This document shows, piece after piece, positions 1 through 12,577 of a DNA stretch of 64,000 bases (its first letter is position 1; every line of letters begins with the position of its first letter). The translations under genes and the position numbers were made by a program. Under the pieces are notes generated by a model, which searched no databases, was not told the origin of the DNA, and saw nothing but the letters and a program-made list of their open reading frames with translations. This DNA is from Asterella californica (taxonomy: Eukaryota; Streptophyta; Marchantiopsida; Marchantiales; Aytoniaceae): NCBI GenBank assembly GCA_036924285.1, contig JAYKYS010000010.1, positions 6,448,001 to 6,512,000 on the forward strand, written 5' to 3'.

Positions 1-1600
1 TCTCTCCCACGTCTATCCTAACTTGGAGGTGATCTTTCACCTCTTGATCATGATCTATCAATACGCACCCCCTGATGTGGGGGTAAGAGTTCGTGGTCTT
101 CGTGATCGTCTTGTACAGAATTGGTCCGATGACAGCAAGCATAGCGTCAGCCCCCCACCTCCAACGTTGGGTCAACTAGAGGAAGATCCACCCACACCGC
201 GGCGGCCTTGGGGTTCTCATATTGTGTTTTGAAGCCTGGAGTCCAGGGCGCCGCCACAACAATCCTTCCATTGCAAAAGAATGGGGCCTCCTGGAGCAGA
301 AGAGTTCGCTGCTCAGCCGTCGCCAAAACGATCAGGAAGTTCCTTCTACCAAGCATGCGGAGCTGAGTGAACTGCACCCCCATCCCCTGCACCAATCTCC
401 AGGAGGTCCAAGCCTCGAAGGCGTCTCGGGATGGGTTACAGTCAACCGTTGATAGAACAACAGCCCTTTCTTTCAGCAAGAAAAGCCGGCTAGCTACCAG
501 GTTCCTATCCAGGTCGACCACGACTCCCAGTTTGTATTCTCCTCGTTGCTGGTTTTTCTGTATGCACCTGAGAGCATCAAGCAGCTCTCCATCTGGCATC
601 GCCGCTCCTGCTAGTGGGTTCAGTCCCTCGAGGTATGGATTCTGTCCGGTCTTCCCCAAGTGTTTCAGCGGTTTCGTCCAACTGTTCCCTGATGCATCCC
701 CCTCATCAGCCTTTGATTTTGTTGTTGCAGTGTTATTAAGCCAAGCATTTGTCAGCGGCGGGACCTGCAGCGGCCCATCTGTCGATGGTTTAGACTCGGG
801 TCCCTTCAGGAGCCCTGCCACTGGTTCTGGTCCTTCCTTGCTGGGCACCTGTCGGCCGTTCAAGATTCCACTGCATTCGCCTGCAACCTCGGGAAGAGTA
901 ACAGCAATTCCTGATCCTCTGGCGTCAGCTCCCGACCCCACCTGGCCGTCTCCAGGCCCCCCTGACAAGGGCACGATGAGATCTACCGGCCTTTCTTCCC
1001 TGGAGAGCCCACCATTGGCCATTTCGCTCTCATCACAGCCAGCCTTCTCTGAGCTACATCCTCCCGTTGTTCCTGTCGCTATGTCGTGTGTTCTTTCCTC
1101 ATCCATGATCCTTTTCTTCCTAGAGTGAAGAGTCCCCTCCACGGTCGCCAAACTTCTGTCGGGGTTCTTCGCTCTTCGAGAGTCGATCATATTTAAAGAA
1201 TCTCTTCTACTTCTTTTTTTTTCGAGGTCAAGATCCATACTTGGAGTCGTTTCCCTCGTCGCTCCGAACTCCATAATCCCTCCGACATCTTTACCGTTCC
1301 TTTTAGTCTCTTGTCCTGTACTTTCTTCGTCTCCCCTGTCCACCAATGCTCCCCCGCTGCACGTCTTCCCAGCATTGGCGATGAGATCGATAGCCTCCGC
1401 CTCGTCCACCATCTCTCTCTTTCTATTCCGTACCCTCGACAAAACCCTCAACCCTAACTGCTAATAACCTCCTAATTACGTCTTTTCCCAGCAAAAGCGA
1501 TCCCTTGCCTTAGTTACCTCCCATCAGTGGCACTTCCCGGCGTCTCCAACTCCTCACCCCCTTCCGCTTCTCCGCCTCCGCATCGTGACCCCCCTATAAT
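1..1600 (-). mobile_element. LINE (non-LTR) retrotransposon, 5' portion, cut by window edge
   Basis: A GC-rich block ends abruptly near 1600, where strongly AT-rich DNA begins. It carries a minus-strand ORF1-like frame (147-1412), preceded on the minus strand by about 190 bp of GC-rich untranslated leader (1413-1600). The end of the frame continues off the left edge in another reading frame. No endonuclease or reverse transcriptase is in the window; they would lie to the left. The 5' boundary near 1600 is inferred from the composition change, since no target duplication can be seen with only one end present. Confidence 0.65.
147..1412 (-). pseudogene. LINE ORF1-like protein with DUF4283-type domain, frameshifted
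   Basis: The frame can extend upstream to 1451 but only with a non-ATG codon; the first ATG is at 1412 (MVDEAEAIDL), giving about 421 residues. The first ~280 residues are low-complexity and polar. The last ~130 residues look like the DUF4283 domain of plant LINE ORF1/gag-like proteins: a VVDLDRNLVASRLFLL segment, a central W, then RIVVAAPWTPGF and a WVDLPLVDPTLEVGG end. A TGA at 147-149 ends the frame, but one base out of phase the domain continues (AMLAVIGPILYKTI and onward) to position 1, so a single-base indel near 145-165 has broken it. In the family this protein binds RNA in the retrotransposition particle. A zinc knuckle, often C-terminal in these proteins, would be outside the window. 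Confidence 0.65.
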
Positions 1601-2079
1601 GCTTGACTATAACAAGGACTGAATGTACTAACATAACATGCTTGATATTAAGTCCATAGTATGTAATCAACTTAATCTAATATAATATCAACAACATCAG
1701 CGATTTAAAACCAGTTCTGCCCTAGCCTAGACAGATACCTACATTCTTTTTGGAACAAAACTAGAAAAACGGTGCTCAAAGTAGTGGAATTGTGGTGTTT
1801 TAGTTTATCAAGAACGTGCAAATTTGAACAAGAAAATTCTTCTTTTATAAAACCGCATCTTTTCTGCCGCATTTGGAACCAAATCTCAAATATGGATTCC
1901 ACCTGTCTGAGATATGCAAATTAAATCACAAAAAATACAAAAGAAAAATAAATCTGTATAAAGCAGAAATTGCTATCTCTAACAAAAACACAGATTATGA
2001 AACAGATGAGATAAATTTTAAAAATAATATAATTAAATATATTCATCACACAAGAAACATAAACTTGAGATCGACAGAA
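1601..2079. other. AT-rich intergenic DNA, no gene seen
   Basis: Low-GC sequence flanking the LINE. Short open frames here have no recognisable domain and no codon bias, and I see no RNA gene. Confidence 0.5.
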
Positions 2080-2775
2080 AAGTGCTCTCATAAGCTAGCT
2101 GTCTCCCATTTCTCTTGTTTTTCATCCTTCAAAGCTTTTGCTTTCAAAAGCTTTAGTTGGTTCCTTCTGCCCTCATAAGGTTCATGCTTTTCATTTTCTC
2201 CTCTTTCTTCCCCCTTCAAATTTTGCCTCTCAAAAGTTTTTCCTTGTTCTTTTTGCCCTCATGAGCTTCTTGTCTTCAATTTCTCCTCTTTCTTTACCTT
2301 CAAAAGCTTTTGCTCTCTCTTTTTGCCCTCATAAGTTTTTTACACTAAGTTTTTTTTTATTATTTTTCCTTCAAACTTTTTTCCCTCATAAGCTTCTTTT
2401 TTTCTCGTTCTTTTTTGCCCTCATAAGTCTCATGCACTCCATTTTTCATTTTTTTGCTTTTCTTTGTCCTTTACACTTTTTGCTCTCACAAGTATTTTAT
2501 TGCTTTTTTATGAACTCATAAGTCTCTTATCCTTCATTTGTGCTTATCTTTTCATGTTCATAACCTTTTATCTCCAAGTTTTTTATCGATCGTTTTATGC
2601 TCATAAGCATTTTGTCCTTCATTTTGTCTTATGTCATTTGGTACATACATTTTTCACTAGTAAGCTTTTGGTCTCTCTTTTTCATGCACACGCATTTTAC
2701 CTCCAACCTTTCATCTCAAACTTTTGTGCTCATAATCTTTTGGTCATTCTTTTTGCGCTCATAAGCGTTTGACTG
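2080..2775 (+). repeat. Degenerate pyrimidine-rich tandem array with TGCCCTCATAAG core
   Basis: About 700 bp is extremely C/T-rich on the plus strand and repeats a core close to TGCCCTCATAAGC, followed by TTTT tracts and often by TCCTTCAAA. Recognisable cores lie near 2085, 2172, 2258, 2325, 2384, 2418, 2475, 2512, 2600, 2655, 2725 and 2755. Spacing varies from about 30 to 88 bp, so the array is old or grew irregularly. Open frames across it are phenylalanine/serine-rich products of base composition, not genes. Confidence 0.7.
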
Positions 2776-2789
2776 CTGATTTGTTTTAG

Positions 2790-5713
2790 ATTTTATTTTT
2801 TTTCTGTTTTGTGAATTATCCGGATTAGCTTAACCTAGTCTTTTCACTTTTCGAGGTCTATATTCAGATGATCATACTTTCATCAACATTTTGATTCTTG
2901 ATGTAAGTAGCTCTAACGAACACAAAATCATCATATCTGTAGACTCAATACAATTACATTCTTTCCGTCTTGTTTACTTTTTTCTTTTGGTCATTTTTGC
3001 CTACAATTTTATTTCCTTACCGTGCCTTGTTGCTTGAATGCACTTTATAGCGAGTTTGTATAACGTGACTTCATATCTTTAGTTGTTTCATAAAGTTTTC
3101 TATATATAATACTATTTTTATGAACAAATATATCATTTATCCATGTATTCACTAAATCTGGACTGGACCAACTCTCATGGACATCTGAGTAGTGAACAGT
3201 GGAAAATGAAGGTTGGTGTTTTTGACAATGATGTTAGGGTGTGAGATCTGGATTACTTCAGAAGAAAAATTGGACAACTGGAAAAATTATATATCAATTT
3301 CTGGACTACAAATATATATTATATGTATTTAATAATATTTAATAATGTTTTTAGAATATACTTTTTAGATTTTAAAAGATCATAAATATTTATGTTTTTA
3401 AAAGTATTAATAATATATACAATAATCCAAAATTCCTTTTGGAGTAAAATATTAAATATCATATTATGCAATATTCAAAATTATAAAACATTCAAAATTA
3501 TTTTTGAATATACCATTCAAATATTTTATGTTTGAGAATAATTTTATGGATTGAGAAAATTATAAATAATACTAGTATAACATATCTTGATAAAGATTTT
3601 GAATTTCATTGGTTTGTCATTGAACTATGTGAGGTCTTGCACAGTTTGAAAAAAAAAAAAGAAAAAAAAAGAAAAAAAAATTGTACTTAATTTGTATGTA
3701 TTTGTTAGTTTTTCACAACAACTCACATACAGCTTGTATGTAAGCCCTTCATATCTTACTCCAATTTCGAAATGATGTAACTCTCAACGAATTGAAGCTC
3801 ATACAAATTTAAAGTCTTGTTTCAGTTCTTAAAAATATTTCCAGAAGAGTCTAAGACTATTTGAAATCCTAAAATCTTATACTTCTCTAAATTGCTATGG
3901 ATTTAAGACTGAGGTAGTGGGTCTAGTGTTTGGCATTTGTCTGTCTGCATGTCCACCACTTGGATTATTCAGATGGCGACACATGTATCTACGCAGGGTG
4001 CTACCGAGGAGTATAAAAGATGAGCATATGAGGTTAGAAAAGGAGACATTTTTGGATTTAGACATCGAGAGGTTACACAATTTACATCGCAATTTCCAAA
4101 GCGAATCAGATTGGACTAGATTTTTGGGTTGGAAGCATATTCTTGTGAAAATCTGCCAACTTGCGTTGACAAATCCTCGCGAACTTGGGATTGAAGTTGG
4201 ATTTGGTTGAAAGGTTGAGAGGTTGGGGAGGTTGAGAACGTGACGATATGGTTGGAGGGAGGTATTTGGGAGAAAGTTGGCAGAAATTTGCTCATGTTCG
4301 TTGGTAGATCTCCTCAACTTTGTAAAGGAGGAAGGAGTCAAGCGGTTTTGAAAGACCGTAACTCTTTGTAGGTAGTCCAATTTAGAGTGAAACCAATCTT
4401 GTTGGAAAGAGGACGCCATGTGCGGAAATAAAAATCACTCATTTGGAATAGTAAGGAGGAGCTTATAAAATTTTGAAGTTTGATGTGACATAGAAGGTGT
4501 CACAAGGACTTGACGGACATCTGTTAACGTATTTTGGTAAGTCATCGTGAACTTTAGAGATTCTGAGAGGTTGGAAACTTCAGGAGAACATAAATTCTTC
4601 TATAGAGATCCATTTAGGGCGAGTTTGGAGTGGTTGGAAAGTTCGCGACATGGACTTGTTACTGAGCTTCTCATATTTGAATTTGGAGAGTTTAGGACAT
4701 GAACTTTGTGATAAACTGTCAATGAGTGTTGGTAGATTTGCGCTTACTTGCAAGCTTGTGGGAGTTGGATTTTTTATGACTTGGGTATCATTTTGAAAGA
4801 TTTTCCTAGTACTTTCTAACTGACCGACAAGAACTAGGTTTTGAAGGATTGATTGACATCACGAACTTAGAAGTTTGTTTGTAAATCCTATGTATACTGA
4901 GACAACAAAAAAAAGATGAATAAAACTTGATTCATAGTGAGATTTTACATTGGACTTTTTCTTTTCAAGCGAGAGTTTCTCCACATCCAGATACCCCATG
5001 TATGCATGAACACACTTCACGTGTCTTATGATACGACACTATCAGATTTCTTGGGATATTTTTCTACTACTACCTTTGGAAATTAACCATACGAGAATAA
5101 ATGTAGGCAAGAGAATGATAACCGTCTCTAAAGCTCATTGTAGTAAGATTTCTCATTGTAATGTTCACTCACTGAGAGACCACTCTAGACACACTTTGAC
5201 TCTACATTGGAATAAGATTTGTCCGTTTGAGTTCGGAATGAAATCTTATATCGGGTTTTTGCTCGGACCTCTTCCTACTATGACATTATTTCCAGCGAGA
5301 ATGGAATACTAATATGGATGTCAGTTTAGCTGTTCATTATAGAGAAACCACTTGTTGCTGATCAGGTTACAAATTTTTGTCACATTGTCCATTCACGTGA
5401 AGTAAGCAAAGATGGTGTCCGTTAAAACAATTCTCCAAAAAAAAAGAGTGTCAAGAGATAAATACCTTATCTTCGTGATCGGCTGACCCACCCGCTGGAA
5501 TTTTTACATCAAAAGGAGGAACTTGCATAGAATAGCTAACCATGAGATTAGTTACATGACTGTCATAACAATATGTTGATTACAACTCTTGATTAACTGA
5601 TCACAACTCAATAACGTGCTACGGCAAGATAAGCTGATATAGAGCTTTGCATGCGGGCCCAAAGTACACAAGTAGACTAAAAGTGTGAACAAGAAAATAT
5701 GATGGTAGCAAAT
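2790..5713. other. AT-rich intergenic DNA, no gene supported
   Basis: Mostly AT-rich, with a run of A tracts at about 3649-3680. Overlapping open frames on both strands near 3895-4419 (plus 97 codons, minus 174 codons) have no domain I recognise, and because they overlap at most one could be real. The stretch 4200-5000 is G-rich on the plus strand with many GTTGG and TTGGA words and may be an old decayed repeat. Element C begins at 5714. Confidence 0.45.
3649..3680 (+). repeat. A-rich low-complexity tract
   Basis: Three runs of 9-12 A separated by single G. It could be the remnant poly(A) tail of a plus-strand retroposon, but no matching element body is recognisable upstream. Confidence 0.5.
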
Positions 5714-6572
5714 TGTAACAAAGTTTACTAAAATCAAAACCTTGATGCATGAGCAATGATTAATCAAAGCACGTGGTGGCTATAAGGTCATGAAGGATGC
5801 GACCAACACTTGAAGGAGTGGATAATCCAAGGTCACGAATCCTAGAAGATGGCTTTTTTTGGTTTGCACTTTTACATGGTGAGGAGAGAAGTCTGGTGGC
5901 AGAGAGACCACTCAACCTATAGAAACCAAAAAGGAATAGATGCAAATGGAAACATAGATTAGAGAATAGTGAGAAGAACTTGTTGAAAACTGTTAGAAGC
6001 TAGTGTTAGCCAAGGAATTCTAGAATTTTGACCAGGTGGTTAGTCTGGTAATTAGTCTAATGAGGAGAAAATCAACCTACCTAGAGTGAAGATAAGCTTT
6101 CTGGAGGAATTCTAGTTCTGAAGTAAAATTCTCACTGGAGAATTTCAGCAGTAGAGAAGATTGCTTGTCCAAGAGTCCTCTCTGACCTTGTCAGCAAACA
6201 AATGCCATGTTATGTATATGAGCTTGTGATTTCATTATTTCATGATAAGCAAGCTTGGAAGTGTGTGTCAAAAGCTGAATTGGAAGCGCCTGGTGTGATG
6301 TTGACTCAATTTTTGTGTAATTACTTTACTTTCTTATTTCCAAGCACCCACTAGAGATTATAATCTTATATGTTGTTTTCTTCAATGAGTCTTTGCATTC
6401 TGACTTGATCACAAGTAGCGGAAGTGCTGCCCAGATATCTTCCAATATAAACCTAAAACTACTTCACTTGTGTTCTAAAACCTCAGATTAGGAACCGAGA
6501 CTCGTAGAAAATTAGCGGGTTATCCTGAAACGATTTTGTAGTTAACAAGCTTCTTGTGTTTATTAAAGGAAG
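5714..6572 (+). repeat. 5' LTR of element C, first part
   Basis: This segment matches 51876-52690 with substitutions throughout. Shared landmarks are the TGTAA start, GAAGGATGCGACCAA, GGATAATCCAAGGT, GAGGAATTCTAGTTCTGAAG and the GTTTATTAAA near the break. The LTR continues at 45421 after element A. Confidence 0.8.
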
Positions 6573-8148
6573 TATAGTGTCGCAAGATTACTCCTTTTGT
6601 CCATTTAGTATACAAGATATCGTTCCCACAGAGGATTTGCACAAGTAACGCTGCTCTAAGTTCTAAGATCTGTTCAAACACACAAACACACGGGTTTTGC
6701 CAAGAAATCTCATCTTCTAAAAAAACCACGCGTCTTCCAGACTCGCCAAAAGGTGCTCTGGACCTAAACAAACAACTACTAACTAAAATATCACACAACT
6801 ATTCACAGAGAAGTTCGGGAAGACGCTTTCTGCTTCTAGATCACTTCTTCCGGTCTTCTCAATACCGTCTTCCCGAAGCAATGCTCGGCTTCTAGGGTTT
6901 CAACTCGGCTTCTCACACCTCCAGAAGACTGCTTCTACTTCGCAGAAGTCGACTAGAATCGGCTGTTACATCTTATTCTCTCTCTCACATTCCAACGGAT
7001 TAGATTAATCACAGGGTGTATGCTCCCTGTAGCCTTCCCAGGCTTCTGCCTACGGAAGCGATCTTCCTGCAGCACTACAACGACATTCACCTTCACGGAA
7101 GCTCAATAGAAGTCTCGGAAGCTCATTAGAAGAAGGTAAGAAGATGGGGAAGATGGGAGAAGATGGGGAAGAAGAGAAAATCCAAACAAGAGAAAAACAA
7201 GATGAAAAGGAGCAATTAAGATTCCGACAGGCTTCTAGCCCGGATCCTGACTAACAAGCCATCCCTGCTTGTAATAGTTTGGGGAGGAAGACAACAAACG
7301 TGCGTAAAGTTGCACCGTCTTCTACTTGAGGATGTCGTCTTTTGCTGTGGGAAGAAGACTTCTTTCTTCTTCTCTCGCTGCTCCCACTACTCTGTCTTTT
7401 GAGATCTCTTACCCATAAGACCGTCCATACGTAGATCCGAAGTACTCTACTGGACGAGCCAAGCTGCGAATCTGCACAACTGCTGACAGTCACCGCCACT
7501 CAAGAAGAACGCTTCTCATGCACAATCGGGAGTGGATCCAAGAAAATCCACCACCCGGAAGACATGGACAAAGCTTCTGCACTCAAATCAACAATCCATT
7601 CCTCGAGAAGAAGTCACATTGACATTGGGAAGCTCACTCCCTCTACTTCCTGCTCCTACTCCTCGACACACCAGTCTAGCCAACATGACTGCACGAGGAT
7701 GCCGTTCCCTGCTCCTAAACGGTCCACTATCTCTATCTACATCTTCGAACCACTGCTGGTAACGAGCATGCAGACCCCTCCAGTATAATCCCGATCTATT
7801 CGTATGTCTCTAACATCGGGTGTAGTGTTTGTGCACATAGTACACAACAACGTACTTAGTGCGCCTCTCCTGTGTAGAATGTGTAATGTGTCTTGTGTGT
7901 GTAATGTGTACAAAATCCTACTCTTCGATCCTACTTATGCCTCTGCCACGAGAAAATAGAGAGAACCACCACCAGGGAGAGAAAAGTTGCCCCTCCACAT
8001 GCAAGCGGTTTCTCCTTCCTATTCTTGTGCTTCCTATACTTCCACATGGCTGCCTAACTAAATTTACACTAGAACTGCCACCTCTAAGATAGCATGTTCG
8101 GTTCTTTGTTAAGTTTAGAAATGTCAACTTGTCTCCTACGTTTGCTAC

Positions 8149-10459
8149 CTACTCTGATTGCTCGGAGGCAATCTCTACCTGATATGCTCCTATCGGAACT
8201 ACTAACTCGGCTTCTGATAAGCTGGAAAGCCCTGCAATTACCTCGGGTGTCACTGAGGTGGCTTCCTCCTCAACACTCGTCGTTGGCTCTACTGCTGCTG
8301 TTTCGGCTTCTGCTTCTGCTTCGGAAGACGGAAGCGTCTTCTGGGAAGCTGGGTCGACTTGTGCTTCCTCGCTCTTCTGAGGCACTAGTCCGACATTGGG
8401 AGCCATCGTGACCTCATAGGGGTCCGGGGAAGTCGCTTCTTCTACTCGGAACACCTGGGAAGACAGTTCTTCTTCTTGTCTTCCAGAAGACATCTTGTCT
8501 TTCAAGGCTTTTTTCGAGATCTTCTCGGCTTCCAACGCTGTCACTACCAAGTGGACAGCGAGGTCGAACTCCTCCTTCTCCAATTCGGATCCAGTCGATG
8601 GGGCTGGGGCTTGGGAAGATGCAGTTGCAGGTGGCGGAATCAAGAGAAGATCATAGAGTGTCTTCACTCTCTCTATCTGCCGATCCAAATACCTGAACAT
8701 GCTCTCCTTGCACTCTACCAACATCGTCTTGGACTCGTCGTCCCATTCTCTAGCTAAGGTAAGAAGCTTCCTACCCGCGGTGAAGTTGAACTTCTTCCGA
8801 AGCGCTTCCACCGACTAAACGAACATCTCCTGCGCACGAGCTTCTGCTGCTTCCCGCTGCGTCTTCTCGGATGCACTCTGTGCTTCTGCGGCTCCTCGCA
8901 GTGTCTTTCATGTCGTCCTCTCCTCTGCAAGGACGGTGATCTTACCTCGCATTCGCAGAACCTCCTGGTCACGCTGCTGTAACCGCGTCTGCAACTCCCG
9001 GTTGCTCTTCCTCAGCTGCATTAGCTCCTTGGCAGAAGCGGTTGCTTCCGTCTTGTACTTCGCTGCGAGCTTCTCCGTGGTGCGAAGGTTGGCTTCCAGC
9101 GCTTCTTCCTTCTTCTGGTCTTCTTCCTGCCGCATCAAGGTGCGCAGACCGAATCCAAGCTGTAAGGGCTTCTCTTGTACCTTCGCTCTCTTCTCGATCA
9201 ACTCCATAGCTGGCTGGATCTCTGAGCGGAAGAAGGCACTGAACTCCTCCAGTCTTCTTCCTGCAAAAGACATACTCATCTCCACAATCCGATCGAAGGT
9301 GTCGACCTTGTCTTCCCGAGGGAAGGATGCCTCTTCCACCACTATGGTCTTCTGCTTCTGCTCGCGAGAAAAAGCTACTCTTCTCATCTTCCGAGGTGGA
9401 AGATCTCTCCTCATGGCAGAAGCGGTCCTCTTTACTGCACTTCCTCACATTGCTAGGAGTATCCATCCATCCTTCGTCTTTTAGAGTCTTCGGAAGACTC
9501 CCTGGTGTTGCAGAAGCGGTCTTCTGCGCAGCTCGGGTACTCAAGAACTCCTCCGGTAAGTCGGACTCCGATCCACAATGAATGATCGGGAAGGAGGTGG
9601 TCTTCCTAGGCAGGCTCTTAGGACCCATCTTCCTTGGTGGTGTCGCGTCTTCTGATCCACTAGAATCGTCTTCCCTCACCATAAGCGTCTTCTGATGAGT
9701 ATCGGACCTCATCTGCAGCATCAGAGTGGGAGGGGGAGTCATCGCTGCTGCTCGGTCGTCTTCTCCCGAGGTCTCCTCCTTCGCCTCCTTCTGCCCTGCT
9801 GGTCCATATCTTGCCAACTGATCTGCCGTGAGATCCCCCTTGGCTACGTACAGGTAACAGAAGAACAGAGTAAGATGTCCTCCTGCTGGGGTACCTAAGT
9901 ACACTAGCTCTGTCTGTACATACGTGTGGAAGAACGCACCCCAGTTGACATTCTCTCCCGCGCACACTGCTTCCAGGAACTCCACGTCTTGATCTCTAAG
10001 GTACCTCGTCTTTTGCGCCTTCCTCTTAGGAAAGAGGTGAAGGAACAGCTTCGCCAGAAGACGCTTCTGCGGCTCCCGGTAAGATTCAACCTTCCATCCG
10101 TTTCTTCCTTGCCTGTCCTCCAGGAAGAGGCAAGATGTGCTCCCCGGCACATGCCACATACTCGAGATCATGGGTACGATCTTCTTCTCGAGCCAACAAC
10201 CTCGGTTCTCAGATTCTGGCCTGTGAAAGACATTGCGCCACCAATCCTCGGTCCAGGAAGATGATCTTCCTCGAGCTACTCCTGCCTTTGCAGATACACG
10301 GTTGCAAGGCGGTAAGGCTGCCCAAACCTCCTCTTGAAGACCCTGATCGGCGAGGTTCCAATCCCATAGGAAGAAGTCGAGATCCAACTCCTTGATGAAG
10401 GGTTTGGCCTCGGCCAGTTTTGCTGCCGATAACACCAACCCTCGAGGATGCATCGACAT
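8149..10459 (-). pseudogene. LTR-internal ORF of element A: unknown protein with N-terminal globular region and C-terminal coiled-coil/acidic region
   Basis: An ATG at 10459 (MSMHPRGLVL) opens about 340 codons of good protein sequence with several W-rich segments (FFLWDWNLADQG, SSWTEDWWRN, VNWGAFFHTYVQ). Reading then moves to the frame of 8908-9414, a charged helical region (EKRAKVQEKPLQLGFGLR, then a K/E/Q-rich heptad-like stretch). It then moves to the frame of 8149-8811 (EALRKKFNFTAGRK onward, with a Glu/Ala/Ser-rich tail), with a TAG just before that segment near 8812. The full product would have been about 750 residues. The same organisation occurs in the right LTR, so the ORF predates insertion. 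The W-rich region weakly resembles plant putative-transposon-protein domains; this is inference and function is unknown. Confidence 0.55.
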
Positions 10460-12242
10460 ACTTGAAACTCTGTTGCACTAAGCCACACGTACTTACTGTA
10501 AGCCGAAGGCTTTGTCCTTCCCCAGCTCTCACAGTCTAGCTTCCACTCTCAGAAGACGAATCTAGTCTTCCAGAAGATAGCTACTCCGTCTTCCGGGATC
10601 TTAACAGTGCTTCCTAAATAGCTCTCGTCTTCAGAGCTATATCTAAACAATCCTAACTAAGCAAGGCCTCGCATGGATTTCTAAGAAGACAACCCACCTT
10701 GCATTACATCATACTTCCTAACAGAAGATACAAGATTTGCGAGAAGTAGAGTGCATAACAGGTTCAGAAGATGGTTGCGGGCTCCTGCGGTGACATTGAT
10801 CTACGAGAAGACTCCCGAGACAGCTTCCGATGCAATATCTTTCTCGGAAGACCTCCCGAAGCCAAGCTTCCCTTCACTGGTCTCACCTGTCTTCTGCTTC
10901 CTACGCGCAATCTATCCTCACAACAGACTCAAGACAATTGCACTCTGTTCTTCTAACTTCTCACCTCTCATACACACTCGGAAGAAGCTTGCTGCATGAT
11001 GAGAAGACATGACCCTCGACCATTCTCTCCAGATTCTGCAAGCAAGACTTCTCACAACTCTCTTCTAAGTTCGGGAAGAAGAAGGAATAGGCTGCTATGG
11101 GTCAAACAAAAGAGACCCGTAACGGACCCTCGCGTCTTCTCGCATATTCTGTCAGCCTTTCCAATCTTCTAGTCTCTCTGGGAAGATGTGGATTTGAGAA
11201 GCTTGGAAGACCGGAAGGCACAGGCCTAGTTCTCGACTTCCAACTTCTTGAAATAACAAACAACTCACCACGCCACTCAAGATTCGTACCAAGGCTCTCT
11301 TAACACCAAAGCAAAGCAAATCCACTCATGATACGAATTGTATATAGTCGTCTTCCGAAGACAGTCACGCTTCCGAAGCGTCTTCCGAAGAGGTTCAGGT
11401 TTTAGAAGCGTCTTCTGAAGATGTTCAAATCTTCCGAAGCGTCTTCTGTTCAAGGTTTTGGGATTAGATGGATGGTAGGATAGGGAAGTTGATAGCTGGG
11501 ATCTCCAATTTGAGGTCGATGGGTAGCTCGAATGAGAAGCTCGAATTGCACTCGGGAAGAAGTAAGAAGGTGGATGTTGGAAATTGGGTAGTGCTTCTGC
11601 GTCCAGTGTCTCAAAAGGAAAAACGTGGGGAGGGAATTGATCGATCGGGTTGCCTGCAAACAACTGGGGAAGCGTGGAGGATACCAAACAAAAGGCGAGA
11701 AGTAGTGGGAAGGAAAGAGAACATGGGAAGAACCTCTACAGTCTTCTGTCTTCTTCATGGCCTTCCTTCAGTCTTTTGCGCACTTACGACTTCGACCCCA
11801 GCTCCAATGCGACCCCACTAAGCTGTTGCTGCTGCCAATGCCTCGTCACTCCTCAATCGAAAGGTTCCTCCTCTGATTCCTTGCAGCTGCCCTTCAATGT
11901 CTTCTTCCGGGAGTCCCAAGAAGACCCATTCAACTCGATGCAATTCCTACTCTCAGCGATTTACCCTCGCCTTCTTCCTAGCTGTGAATCGGTCCTGGCT
12001 CCACTCAATTTCACTCTGCTGCCTTCACTCAACTCGATTTCCTTCCAATTCGATCTTCTAAGCCAAAGCAACCTCGATGCGGGAAGTGGTAGTGTTTTGC
12101 GCTAATGCGCTTCCTTCGCATCTTCTCGCGCAGGTTTAGGGGTTCTCAACCTAGATGACCTACCTAACCTACTCGGTGTTACCTGGTGGGTACACCTACT
12201 TCTTTACTTGGAAATACGTGGTTAGGCTTCCGCGGTTGCCGT

Positions 12243-12340
12243 CTTCCGGAAGATACGTGTCTTCCGTCTTCTGCCGTCTTCCGTCTTCGGAAGATACAAC
12301 TGAGAAGACGCTTCCCGGAAGACGTTCGTCTTCCGAAGAA
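12243..12340. promoter_or_regulatory. Cluster of CTTCCGGAAG / CTTCCGAAG palindromes near the LTR start of element A
   Basis: The word CTTCCGGAAG is at 12243-12252, followed by several GTCTTCCG, CTTCGGAAG and GAAGACG words within 100 bp. TTCNNGAA dyads of this form resemble heat-shock-element cores. The location near the 5' end of the LTR (element orientation) is where a U3 enhancer would lie. The regulatory role is inference. Confidence 0.35.
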
Positions 12341-12515
12341 GTCAACTTCTTATAAAAAGATCATAAGATCATCATCCTTCTAAGGAAGCCATAATCTTAA
12401 GTAACAACGCTTCTTCAGTTATACAAACAAGTTATTAATCTAAAAAATTTCAAAAATTCATTGGCCCCTCCTTTCTCAGCCATTTCGGCTAATCCTGTAA
12501 ATTGTGGGCACCACA

Positions 12516-12530
12516 TACGCCCACCTCACA
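12516..12530 (-). promoter_or_regulatory. Polypurine tract of element A
   Basis: Directly upstream (minus strand) of the 3' LTR start is GTGAGGTGGGCGTA, a purine-rich stretch in the position where plus-strand DNA priming occurs. It supports 12515 as the LTR edge. Confidence 0.5.
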
Positions 12531-12577
12531 TGTTTGCGTCCCCGCAAACATCAGCGTTTCAGCACTTCCGTTCACAT

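Larger units (their letters stand above)
6573..12515 (-). repeat. 3' LTR of element A (5.94 kb)
   Basis: Nearly collinear with the right LTR once element D is removed (5943 versus about 5979 bp). In element orientation it starts TGTGGTGCC at 12515. Compared with the right copy, the distal end has lost about 15 bp next to the GGAAG duplication at 6572. The LTR contains a long broken ORF on the element's coding strand (8149-10459) and a cluster of CTTCCGGAAG-type palindromes near its start. Plus-strand open frames inside it are shadows. Confidence 0.85.

Noticed and set aside
1873..2772. Three plus-strand open frames rich in Phe, Ser and Leu
   Set aside because: They follow the pyrimidine-rich repeat array; the composition alone explains the lack of stops.
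3895..4419. Overlapping open frames on both strands (97 and 174 codons)
   Set aside because: No recognisable domain, no upstream gene context, and they overlap each other in AT-rich DNA; chance frames are likely.
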